A stretch of DNA of 64,000 nt from Dirofilaria immitis (lineage: Eukaryota; Nematoda; Chromadorea; Rhabditida; Onchocercidae). Within the stretch, counting starts at the first letter, position 1. Each line of letters opens with the position of its first letter. The position numbers and the translations under genes are program-made. Below are positions 49,863-59,508 of this stretch, in pieces. The notes under the pieces are model-generated. The model had not been told where the DNA came from and made no database searches. It worked only from the letters and a program-made list of their open reading frames with translations. The stretch lies in NCBI GenBank assembly GCA_024305405.1, contig JAKNDB010000068.1, positions 704,501 to 768,500 on the forward strand, read 5' to 3'.

Positions 49863-49901
49863 TTACAAGATCAATATATATATTCAATGATTTTAATGAA
49901 A

Positions 49902-50051
49902 CTATTTTAATGACAATAATATAACCCAACCGCCCTGATTAAGTATATATTCTTTATAATGATTTGGTATTGGACCCTGATATGGTTTTAAATGTAAGAA
50001 TAAAGAGGGCTTTGTTATAGGATGGGAATTACAGCTCATAGATAAAGGCAT
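49902..50051 (-). pseudogene. Diverged relative of the LYQDPP family fragment
   Basis: The minus frame reads NSHPITKPSLFLHLKPYQGP then IPNHYKEYILNQGGWVILLS. The order KPYQGP...YKEYIL...QGGWV parallels KLYQDPP...KKVL...QRGxW in the Y-block copies. Upstream sequence (TTTACTGTACAATGCAAA) also parallels the Y block. It is an older paralogue. Confidence 0.4.
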
Positions 50052-50561
50052 TTAGCTTACGCTTTGCATTGTACAGTAAATGCGAACATAAGCATACACC
50101 CTTTCATGTGAGATTCAATATAAAGGGATCAATGAATTCTCTGATTTTCGTGTTCTCTTCACAATTTTAGCTATGGTCATATTTTCTTTTATCACGAAAA
50201 CCTTTCGCAATTTATTCACGATATTTTCCTTATTGTCAACTCTTTCTTTCGGTCATGACAAAATTGAAAGAGTAAATTCTGCTTCTCAGTTCTTTGGGTT
50301 TGTCGGCGAAAGCCGAAACATGTAAATAGTCATATATAGATAGAAATATTAAAAAGGAGATTGAAGTGAATAGCGTATCAAATTATGAAAACAGCAAGCT
50401 AAAAGGATAAAGATACAAAGATATTCTAAATCGAAGCACTCGATTACTCACCGGTCAACAAAATGAAATGAAATCGTCGAGAGTTGACAAGCCAAAGGAC
50501 ATATAAGACAGAGATTGCTGTTCAATTATCCAAATTTGAGGAATAATAATTATTTCAAATC
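50052..50561. other. Repeat-derived region without a gene
   Basis: 50221-50300 resembles 46571-46650 (GACAAAATTGAAAGAGTAAA against GACAAAATTGAATGAGTGAA). The motif CCGAAACATGTAAATA at 50315 is complementary to one at about 39343-39358. An SL1-like stretch is at 50519. Confidence 0.4.
50519..50540 (+). other. Second SL1-like 22-mer
   Basis: 18 of 22 positions match nematode SL1. It shares the same two internal differences as the copy at 3420-3441, giving an exact 17-mer in common, AATTATCCAAATTTGAG. There is no GTAAAC donor. Confidence 0.3.
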
Positions 50562-51528
50562 CTCTATTTCTAATGAGTCTCGTTTGAAACAAAGAGATTC
50601 AATAATATTAATTTCTGTCGCGTATTTATTGGGTGTGAGCTGACGTCGAGGGGACCAAATGTCACCAGTGTTGCGGATTGAGTAGGGTGTAGTGGAGCTG
50701 TATTGAGAGCACCGTGAAGCCGAAACGTTTATTACTGATTGTACTTAAGTGATAACAATAATATTGATGATAATCACTCGTGGTTTATATCTTCCCAGAA
50801 GTGGGAGTGGTTAATTCTAGCACCGGAAACATACTGGATATGGAGGAAACATTACAGTACGATTAAAAGGGAGATTAGCGTGGGAAAATAAGCGTTTAAA
50901 CAAAAGGATGTAGATTGGTTAGATAACAACAAAAACGTGTGAAAAACAATTTTAAGGAATGTAGATATGACTGGGATGATTCATAGTTTCATGAGCATTA
51001 ATTTACAGTGAGTAATCTATTTGCTTATTTGTTTACAATAAGAAATTTATTTAATTATGTAATTGTATGCTGAAGTTTCGCGAATCAGCGTTCGCGACAG
51101 TTTCTGAATATAGATTCAGAATATGCATTTTCATGCCTTCTTTATTATTGCATTATATTCTCATAGACGTCATTTATCCTATTCATTAAACTATTAATTT
51201 ATAAAAAGTATATTTCCACTGTTGAATGGAATTCTACTCTTCCCTGTTTTGGTTTCCTGGCATCATGATCCGTGTGTCATACAAACAAGTATTATATATC
51301 AGCTCAACAGCAGATATGTTATGTTTGATAACTTAAAGTTTCATAATAACAAAAAAATTAGAGTGAAACGAAACTTGAATATCTCAATAACGTTTTCGAA
51401 TTATAGGTGGAAACTGTAATGATCGTAAGTAAGCAAATGTTAAAAAAAAATTTGAATATTATGAATTACGCATGAAAATTTAAGTAGTAAAATGAACGCA
51501 ATATGAAAATCTAATTGAAACTGAAAAT
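50562..51528 (+). repeat. Left terminal inverted repeat flanking zinc-finger copy B (split by an LTR)
   Basis: 50562-50615 plus 51100-51528 match the reverse complement of 53650-54131. Shared motifs include CTAATGAGTCTC, TTCATTAAACTATTAATTTA, GAATTCTA, TTACGATC and TTTCAATTAGATTTTCATAT (complement). The ORF at 51222-51419 (HHDPCVIQTSIIYQ...) lies in this repeat and is broken in the other arm. Confidence 0.8.
50616..51099 (-). mobile_element. LTR-retrotransposon remnant, BEL/Pao-like LTR
   Basis: The 484-bp insert splits the left terminal repeat; the other arm preserves the empty site. On the minus strand it begins TGTCGCGAACGCTGATTCGC and ends AATAAATACGCGACA, so termini are TG...CA with short inverted ends. 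A TATA-like GATATAAACC and a polyadenylation-like AGTAATAAACG lie in order. CACTGGTGACATTTGG near the end resembles the leader after a BEL/Pao LTR, so the LTR proper may stop at GCAACA (about 50680) with about 64 bp of leader attached. Flanks ATTTC and GTTTC suggest a 5-bp target duplication with one change. Confidence 0.7.
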
Positions 51529-51601
51529 CTTCAATTTTTATTAACTATTTTTATCAATCAATTAAGTAATTATGAAGATAACATAAAAGGTAAAATAATG
51601 C

Positions 51602-51826
51602 TCACAGTTTTGCATACGAAATTATTTCCCTTGTTAATATAGCTGTTTTGAGAATTTCAGCTGTAGGTGTAATAGCCTTGCAATGATGTAATATAGCCGA
51701 ATCTTTATGTTTCTTTTTATTTCTCAGCAAATTATAATTTCCACTGAATTCTGCGCTATTAGCGCTGAACTCGCATGGTTTATGTTTACTCATTTGGACA
51801 GGCTGAGTGAAATTTTTGTCGCACAC
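51602..51826 (-). pseudogene. Frameshifted 3' tail of zinc-finger copy B
   Basis: In the alternative frame it reads CDKNFTQPVQMSKHKPCEFS, then a Lys-rich tail ending IISYAKL and TGA. It matches the tail of copy A but keeps SKH. It overlaps the end of the main ORF by about 37 bp. Confidence 0.6.
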
Positions 51827-52434
51827 ATCGCGTTCGAACAGTTTCTCACGTGCATGTATTCGATAATGTCTTTTAGGCTACCAAGCTCGCTGAATTGCTT
51901 ATTACATACATCACAATTGTGCGGTTTCACACCTATATGTATTAGACTATGTTTATTCAGATTAGCGCGTCGATTGAAACTTTTACCGCATACATCACAA
52001 TTGTGCGGTTTCACGCCTATATGTATTAGACTATGTCTATTCAGATCACCGCGTTGATTGAAACTATTACCGCATACATCGCACTTGTACGGTTTCACGC
52101 CTGTATGTATTAGACTATGTCTATTCAGATTACCCTGTAGATTGAAACTTTGACCACATACATCGCACTTGTACGGTTTCACGCCTGTATGTATTAGACT
52201 ATGTGATTTCAGATTACCCCGTTGATTGAAACTTTTACCGCATACATCGCACTTGAACGGTCTCTCTCCTGTATGTACTGGATTATGTCTTGTCAGAGCG
52301 CTAGACGAAATGAATCCTTTACCGCACGTCTCGCACTTGAACGGTTTCTCGTTTGTATTTGTCCGATTACATTCATTTAAATCCAATTGAACAGTTGTTT
52401 TTGCCTGCACTGATAAATTGCTTTTGGTTAATAT
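51790..52434 (-). CDS. C2H2 zinc-finger protein, copy B (5-6 fingers)
   Basis: The exon opens after the same AATTTCAG acceptor as copy A (read on the minus strand, start 52434) and stays in frame to TGA at 51790-51792. Fingers 1-3, 6 and 7 of copy A are present; fingers 4 and 5 are missing cleanly in frame (56 codons), joining NLQGNLNRH to NQRGDLNRH. Finger 8 has the same frame problem (LKDIIEY for LKKHYRI), so the lesion predates the duplication or both copies truly end here. No in-frame ATG precedes the fingers. Proposed role: sequence-specific DNA-binding nuclear protein. Copies differ by few substitutions, so the duplication is recent. Confidence 0.83.
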   Translation of the reverse strand: MLTKSNLSVQAKTTVQLDLNECNRTNTNEKPFKCETCGKGFISSSALTRHNPVHTGERPFKCDVCGKSFNQRGNLKSHSLIHTGVKPYKCDVCGQSFNLQGNLNRHSLIHTGVKPYKCDVCGNSFNQRGDLNRHSLIHIGVKPHNCDVCGKSFNRRANLNKHSLIHIGVKPHNCDVCNKQFSELGSLKDIIEYMHVRNCSNAMCATKISLSLSK

Positions 52435-53649
52435 CTGAAATTATTTGAAATGATTCATTTCGTAACTTGGTGTGGTCCTGGAACCTAAACTATTTTCTAT
52501 GCTGATTTAAAACAGAATATGACATGATATGATGCGGAAAAAAATGACGAAATGTATTTGCGAAATCATTCAGAGATTGCAAATCTTTTATATAAGTTAA
52601 TGTTATGCTATAGTGAGTTCAAACGCAAAATATTGACCATTTCGAAAATGACGAAAAAACAGATAAAAGCAAAAACCAAAACGGAAAATTTATAAATTGT
52701 TACTTGGGTGATGCAGAATGGTAATGTGGCTACTAGAGTATAATAAGGCAGCAACATATTAATTTGCAGGCAATTTCTACGATAAATGGTAATAATTGAA
52801 GTTCGAATTCTTCCGGGTAATTCTGAACTGATACTCTAAAAAATATTTCACAAAATATATAAATCAACGGAGAGTGAATCGCAGTGAATAGTAAACGCCG
52901 TACTGATTTGGAATGTCATTTGGAGACTGATTTTAAACATTTCTATGAGTACTCAATTACATTGCTTCTAATCTTTTGCATAATCATGATAGTTTTATGG
53001 CGATGAAAAGTGATTCATAGAAAAAAAAGCGAGTTGAAAGCATTCGTAATCCTTAATACTATGTATTTTTTGTAAAGTACTAACAACTTTTTCATAGTTT
53101 CATGGAAAATCACAGGTTTATCTAAATTTATGCGAATAAAAATCACAATTATCTCTCTAATTCCAATGCAACGGATCATTCAACTTTTTTATTGTAAAAT
53201 ATAAAATAGAATTAAGCAAATGATTTCTGCTAATGAACAATTCGTTACAAATATCTATTTGTTAACAATAAAATTTATAGAAAATGATTACCTCAGCTAT
53301 GAAATCTGACTTTAATTATTTTTGCGCAAAATATAAATGTTTATTTCTAGCTTTTCCTATACAAAGCCTACTTTTACGAATGGATATTTGTAGAACTGAA
53401 AAAAAAATAGTTTTTTTCGATCAATCGATTATTCGGAAATTTTGTTCATAAATTTTTATTTTATTCATAAAAGTAACAAATTTTTTCTTACAATTGTTTC
53501 ATTGGAATCAAATACTTTAAATGAGATATCCTTTGTTTTAGAAATGTGAATCAAAACATGCTATATTATGAGGTCACTTGTTTATACCAAAATATTTAAT
53601 AATATAAAAATATCTTGGTTATATCAATATATTTATTATACGATACGAT

Positions 53650-54131
53650 TTTTCAGTTTCAATTAGATTTTCATATTGTATTCATTTTACTACTTAGATT
53701 TTCATACGTAATTCATAATGTTCAATTTTTTATAACATTTACTTACTTTACTTACGATCATTACAGTTTCCACCTATAATTCGAAAACTTTATTGAGATA
53801 TTTATAGTTTTGCTTTACTTCAATTTTTGTTATTATGAAACTTTAAGTTACTGAACATAGCTTTTTGCTGCTGAGCTGTATGTACTACTTGTCTGTGTGA
53901 CACATAAATCATGATGCTAGGAAACCAAAACAAAGAAGTGTAGAATTCCATCCAACAGCAGAAACATATTGTTATAAATTAATAGTTTAATGAATACGAC
54001 AAATAATGTCTATGAGAATATAATGCAATATTAAAGAATGAATGCATGAAAAATGCATATTTTGAATGTATCATCAGGAATTAATATTAATTGAATCCCT
54101 CTGTTTCAAATGAGACTCATTAGAAAGATAG
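53650..54131 (-). repeat. Right terminal inverted repeat flanking zinc-finger copy B
   Basis: Reverse complement of the split left repeat. It lacks the LTR, giving the empty target site at about 54072. With the left repeat it delimits a 3.6-kb unit carrying zinc-finger copy B. Confidence 0.8.
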
Positions 54132-54234
54132 AATTTGGGCTTTCGGATTTGAAACAATTATTCGAAATCATGATAGCACATGAATACATTTACATATTAC
54201 CACATGTTTTACATAACTTAAGAGGAGAACGAAA

Positions 54235-54423
54235 TTAAGTAATAGCCGATATGGTTGCCCAACTGCCTCGTTGAAGCACATCTTTAGAAATACTTTTAGT
54301 GTCCAAGACCTTTTTCTTCCGTGTTGATGGAGGATCCTGGTACAGTTTTGCTATTATAGGAAATGGCCCTTTGTTGTAGAAAATGGAGCTCTTTCTAACA
54401 ACGAGGACAATTTTAGTTTTCAT
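54235..54423 (-). pseudogene. Fragment of an unrecognised protein family, copy 2
   Basis: The minus frame reads KSSIFYNKGPFPIIAKLYQD, then PPSTRKKKVLDTKSISKDVL and QRGSWATISAIT. It is closely related to 46817-46999 with several amino-acid changes. The frame is open, but no start with context or splice site is clear. Confidence 0.45.
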
Positions 54424-54937
54424 TTTGCATTATACAGTAAATACGCAAGCACAACATACATCCAGCAATGTTAAATCCAGAAAAAGGAAACACTGATTCT
54501 CCGACTTCAATTTGTTATCTACTAACTGCAATACCGTTAAAAGCGTAGGACAGATCAAACATTGCACATTATGTAATATCACTCAAATTACATTATTTTT
54601 TTTTGATTTATGAAAATGTTAGATGAAAATAAAATTGCTTTCAGTAAATATGATATTTTTGATTAAAGCGATGCTTAAAATAAAGATCAGAAATCTTTAT
54701 TTACTTTTATGAATGAAATTTCCAACTAATAGAATTATTTGGAAAAAAATACTTTCGCAAAAATAGGCATTGAGTAGAGGAAATAAGCTTTGAATAGAGG
54801 AAATAGGCTTTGAATTTATAAACAAACGTCTATATTTTGTGCAAAAGATAATTTTTGGCAAATTAAATCATCAAATAATTCAACAGAAATATTTCCATTG
54901 ATATAAAACTTGATGTGCGCTTTTCGCATAAAAGTGA

Positions 54938-55339
54938 TTGAGAGTATTAAAAACTTATAGAAATATAATACGAGCACACAGTGCATTAAATTTTAATTAT
55001 TGGAAATATAATAATAAGAAACAGTATAAGGTAAATAGAGTGAAAATGAAGAAGGGAATAACATTTGTCAAATTATCGATTGGGCATACAAGTATAAATT
55101 ATCAGTTGCATGCATACATACAGTTGCATATAAATGTTATGAATCACAAAATTTCAGCTAAAAAATTTCAAAAACGTCAAATTTTCTTTTTCATCCCGGA
55201 AAAAAATTCCAAAAATGAAATTGTCGCTGTTGTTTGTTATTTAATTATTGGAGGTTATGTCCTACTGGTTATGTTCTTATTATTTTGCTTATTATTAGCT
55301 TTTCATGATGAGTTTTGTGCCAAAATTTTATTAATTTAA
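54938..55339 (+). CDS. ORF with one C-terminal membrane segment
   Basis: Open from a TTG at 54938; the first ATG is at 55046, giving about 97 aa (MKKGITFVKLSIGHTSINYQ...). A polar N-terminal part is followed by a basic stretch (KKFQKRQ) and a single strongly hydrophobic segment (IVAVVCYLIIGGYVLLVMFL and on) near the C-terminus, then AFHDEFCAKILLI. The homologous frames at 47520-47918 and in the inverted copy (about 62430-62600) are broken, so this is the best-preserved member. A GTAAAT donor-like site sits just before the ATG. Family not recognised. Confidence 0.35.
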   Translation: MRVLKTYRNIIRAHSALNFNYWKYNNKKQYKVNRVKMKKGITFVKLSIGHTSINYQLHAYIQLHINVMNHKISAKKFQKRQIFFFIPEKNSKNEIVAVVCYLIIGGYVLLVMFLLFCLLLAFHDEFCAKILLI

Positions 55340-56726
55340 TATGAAGATTTAAACATAATCAATATAAGTTAATTGGTTTCAAAATTCATCTAGTAATATT
55401 TTTTAAAACCATTTTCAATTTTTGTAACAATACACCAAAAGCAGCAGCACAAATACCTGTCGTAAATAGTCTGAAAGATATTTATGATCAGTTGCAATTA
55501 ATTCCAATATGAAAAGAGAAAATTATTCATGTGATTATAAAGTTCAAATTTTAAATCCTTTGAAAAGTTAGCATTTTTAGCATCAAAAACTTACAATTTG
55601 CCGTAAACAAAATAGATGCTGATGATACTTTTTGCTGCAAAATAATCTGTATGTTTGAGAATATTATTTGACACATGTGATCAAATTTTATAATTCATTT
55701 TGCAAGCAATGGATTAAGTTAGCGACAATGCCTGTATTTCATTTAGTCAATATCTTAACATTCGAAGTTCTTTTTTAAATATGATCTTTTGCTGTCACAT
55801 CTATATTGAAGAGAGATTGATATTTCTGCATTATACGATTTGTCCCATTTGAACAAATGTTTACTACATTATCAAGTAATATAGTTGATACTTCTTTCGT
55901 AAACGACAGAACTTGTAGTTGTCGCAGATTTTTCTCAGTAAATGAAATGCTGAAATTTGAATAATTTATTGATTATGGACTTTTTACATATTTTAATTTA
56001 GTAAAGACTGCTTTTTATTTTCAATCTCTTTCATACGTCGAACACATTAAGTGATGAAATGTTGATATTCATACTATATGTAGAATTCTTACTTTATATA
56101 TATGTAGAACACTGATATATCAAAGAACCCAACCAATATTTTAACGATTACTGATTAGCCTATCAGTATTGTCAGTTTCATTGGAAAATTACAAATGGAA
56201 TATCATATGCAAACGAAATATAAATTCAATAATTTAATTTTATATTTGTTAAAATTCATATAGTAATAATATTCGTACTCTTTGAATTCTCTGTATTGCG
56301 CGATATTGTGTTTATAATATCGTGTAAATCCAAAATTAGAAGATAATATCTGTAAGACCAAAATTTTGTACATGTTTATTACCTTAGCTTCATTTTCTAC
56401 TTCGACTATAACATTAATTACATATAAGTTTCTTTCAACTTTTCTTGCTATCACTGATGATATTGTTCTGAGATGATGCTTGAATAATGCCGCAAGTAAA
56501 AATCGTGATAATATAATTCGAATGGCAATTGTCGGAACCTATAGATGATTAAATTCTCTTGTTTCGTAAGAGCATTATAATCTTGGAGCTATAGAAAATG
56601 AGTGACATCGCGATCTATTTCACTTAGCACTATTTGATAAAAAGCCTTTGCAGTGTTATACAGGATAGCTAAATTCATTAAGCGGAATCGCAATAGGATA
56701 CCACACAATTTGTTTGACATCACTGG

Positions 56727-57198
56727 TGTCGCGAATTCGCATTCGCAAGACTCCGACTAAATGAATGATCAAATAAATTTCTCATCGTAAATAAATGTCA
56801 ACAATATTATGAATCATTTAATCGATTTTACAGTTCTTAGGTTTCCACACTTTTTTTGCTTTTGTTTTTATCTGAGCTCATACTATTTGGAAAATGCCTT
56901 TGTTAGCAATCGCTTATAATATTTATCTAAAATTCACAAATTCTCATCCTAATCTTCTCATTAGATTTTTCTAAGTTGTAATTGAGTCTTAACAGCCCAC
57001 TGTCTAATGGGAAAACCATTCCCACCTCCTAATTCATATAAATCCTATTATATAACGAAACAGATATCTTTTTAGGAATAAAAGTTTTTACTATCGGTTG
57101 GATTCAGCACAGTTCCAACCAGCCCAATTCAATTTAACTCAACACAACTCAACTCGATTTACCTCAGTGAACCACAGTAAACATCAATTAACACGACA
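56727..57198 (+). mobile_element. Second LTR-like element, TGTCGCG...ACGACA
   Basis: It begins TGTCGCGAATTCGCATTCGC, close to the start of the LTR at 50616-51099, and has a comparable length (472 bp) and order of signals: AATAAATTTCT near the start, CATTCCCACCTCC, ATATAAATCC, GGAATAAAAGTTTTTAC. The proposed end ACACGACA gives TG...CA. No target-site duplication is seen (ACTGG against AATCA), so the end is uncertain or one flank was lost. An ORF starting at 57098 in its 3' part (MDSAQFQPAQFN...) is a by-product of the AACTCAACACAAC-rich sequence. Confidence 0.5.
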
Positions 57199-57501
57199 AA
57201 TCAACCCGTTGAAAACCTGGTTGTATTTGGCTAATAATCGACATCACATTCCTCGACTGAATAATTTGCAACATGTCTATGTATCTTTGAAACTTTTAAT
57301 CATAAAAAAAGAAAAGGAAAGAAGACCTTCTATAACAAAATGTATATAAAATAAATATATATATATATATATTTATTTCATATATATATATAACAATGTA
57401 ATTTAGACATCGATTACGGAACTATGTTATTATTTTCAGACTATTTCAAAACGGTCATCTTTTTCAGTTCTTTGAGATCCCAAAATATTTTCATCGTAGT
57501 G
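57199..57501. other. Non-coding, with (TA)n run
   Basis: 57345-57392 holds an ATATAT-rich microsatellite. No gene seen. Confidence 0.4.
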
Positions 57502-58799
57502 ATTTAATAGTATTATTCAATCGACACATTATCATAGAAAAAATATTCCCATCTCTACAAAAATTGATGAATGAACTCAGTAAAAGCTTAGGTGTATTGT
57601 AAACAGAGAGTTCATTCCACATTTCGATATTTTGTAATACACATTTCTGTACGCTAGCATAATCAATTTATTTGAGCCAATAAAATAGCTGAAGAACGAA
57701 AGTTATAAGTTTTATATAATCAGCTAAAAATTGATAATAAAAAAATAAATGAAAATGACCGAAAAAAGCTGTCTCAGAAATAAAATACTTTAAGGAACTG
57801 TAGAAAAAAATATTGCAGAGAGGTTACTGTGATTGACAGTACGTGGATTTTTATCGATTTCAAAAATTTAATTGGAACCTTCTTCTATTGTTTTAGTTTA
57901 TATCTTTACTATGGTTTTTTATTTTAGTATTAGCGCTTCCCTTTTAACTAGTAACTATGGATTGCAGAAAATACGATATTCATGAAATATGCTCCATAAA
58001 ATTTTAATTGACAATGAATAATTTTGACTATGAAGAAATCTTCTTTCGGAAGTTTGAATGGATTTTATTACTGATTTGGAACGATTCTTCAAGCTGGAAG
58101 TGGATGAAGATGAACGACTGTTGGAACTTATTTCTAATCAAGAAAATCTGCTTATTAAAATTAATGTTAATAAATGCTTATATTCGGTGTATTATGCTTT
58201 TAACAATCCAACTGCATATGACGGTATTTAAAAATGGAAACCATGTAATGTTGAAACTTATTTATTACATATAAAAGCTCTGAATGTTTTAAATTATCTC
58301 AAACATATTTATCTCGAATATTCTTGTTGCTAGGGATAATTCTTACAATACAACGATAAGAAGAAAGAATAATTCATAATTTTGCGATTTCGAGAATAAC
58401 CCAAATTCACAATTATAATTTGATTAAGAAACAGTTTCATATTCTACGATATTTCATACAATTTATTTTATATACTCATCGGTTTATATTATTTTATAAA
58501 AGTTAAAATTATCAAAAAACGCTTATTCACCATACGCTTTTTAAATCATCGATGAAACGAATTTATGATTTCTACGCCACCATCACAAACATTTTTTAAT
58601 AAATTAATGGATTTATAAAACAAATAATATATATGAAAAATTCTTATATTGAATATTGAATATTCGAGTTTTTATTAAAAGGAAATATCTTAATGAGACT
58701 GAACATTAAATTTTTTTATACATTTACATATTCGAATAAAATCCATGCTAATTTCAAACTGAATCCTCTTTCTTTATTATTAGATCAATTTCAAACCTT
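57502..58799 (+). repeat. Left arm of a 1.3-kb near-identical palindrome
   Basis: It matches the reverse complement of 62704-64000 with only about 1% visible differences (for example TTTTGTAATACAC against TTTCGTGATACAC, and AAGAAAATC against AAGGAAATC). The inner end is sharp at TTTCAAACCTT. The outer end is not reached because the right arm runs off the window. Confidence 0.96.
58058..58231 (+). CDS. 57-aa acidic ORF, palindrome copy 1
   Basis: ATG at 58058 immediately follows a TGA. It reads MDFITDLERFFKLEVDEDER, then LLELISNQENLLIKINVNKC and LYSVYYAFNNPTAYDGI, then TAA. Balanced charge and heptad-like Leu spacing make this frame much more protein-like than the longer overlapping frame at 58008-58274, which is Trp/Ile/Met-rich. 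No splice sites are obvious. The family is not recognised. The twin at 63272-63445 differs by one Glu to Gly change. Confidence 0.45.
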   Translation: MDFITDLERFFKLEVDEDERLLELISNQENLLIKINVNKCLYSVYYAFNNPTAYDGI

Positions 58800-59508
58800 T
58801 AAAATAAATTTTAGCCAAGCAAAGAATATGCAATATAAAAGTAAAGGTATAAATGTGGAGATATAATTTTTTACTTTGTTTAGTAATAAGAGAATCTCTT
58901 TAGTAAATATGAGGTAATTTAATATAAAATAGTTAATCAGATTAGAAATATTATCAACAAACAATATCAACAATTTCTTTTTGAAAATTTTTTCGAAGGA
59001 AAATAAAAATTTAACGTCTTTTGGAATTTTTAACTAAAATTTTGTGGTTGAAACATTTATATGCAACTGTATGTTGTATGTATGCAATTAATAATTTATG
59101 CAACTATTACAACTGACACATATCATTCCCTTCTTTCTTTTCACTTCATTCGCCTTGTATTGCTTCTTCTTCTTACTATATTTGCAATAATTAAAACTTA
59201 ATGCGCCATTATGCTGCATTCGTTGTTTATAACTACCTCACAAATGATAGTTATAAGTTGCAAAATTAATTCAGGTTAATTATTTTCATCAATTCCTAAA
59301 AATTTACTTCCATCATTTGACGATATTTTCTCACTCGAAAGATATTTATTTCTCTTTTCCCTAATATATTTTGGTGTTGTTAACATAATTTCACTACATT
59401 CCTGTCACTTATTTTTTTAGAAAAAATTTGCATTGTTAAATTAATAAATTGCATAATTTTAGCAAGATAAAACGAAAAATTTTCTCATTTTCTTATTTTC
59501 ATCTTAAA
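58800..59508. other. Non-coding upstream region of the lectin gene
   Basis: AT-rich, with no exon seen. It should contain the promoter or trans-splice site of the C-type-lectin-like gene. Confidence 0.4.

Larger units (their letters stand above)
51418..53641 (-). repeat. Right arm of the zinc-finger inverted duplication
   Basis: Reverse complement of 39886-42227; see that entry. It is shorter mainly because two zinc fingers (168 bp) are absent. Confidence 0.92.
54217..56726 (+). repeat. Block Y, copy 2
   Basis: Direct repeat of 46813-49299. Homology stops exactly at CACTGG (56726), where a TGTCGCG LTR-like end begins; in copy 1 the sequence continues CATTACTGGCCTC. Confidence 0.85.

Noticed and set aside
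58008..58274. 88-codon frame MTMNNFDYEEIF... and its twin at 63229-63495
   Set aside because: A shadow of the shorter but far more protein-like 57-codon frame on the same strand; its Trp/Ile/Met-rich composition and mirrored presence are explained by the palindrome.
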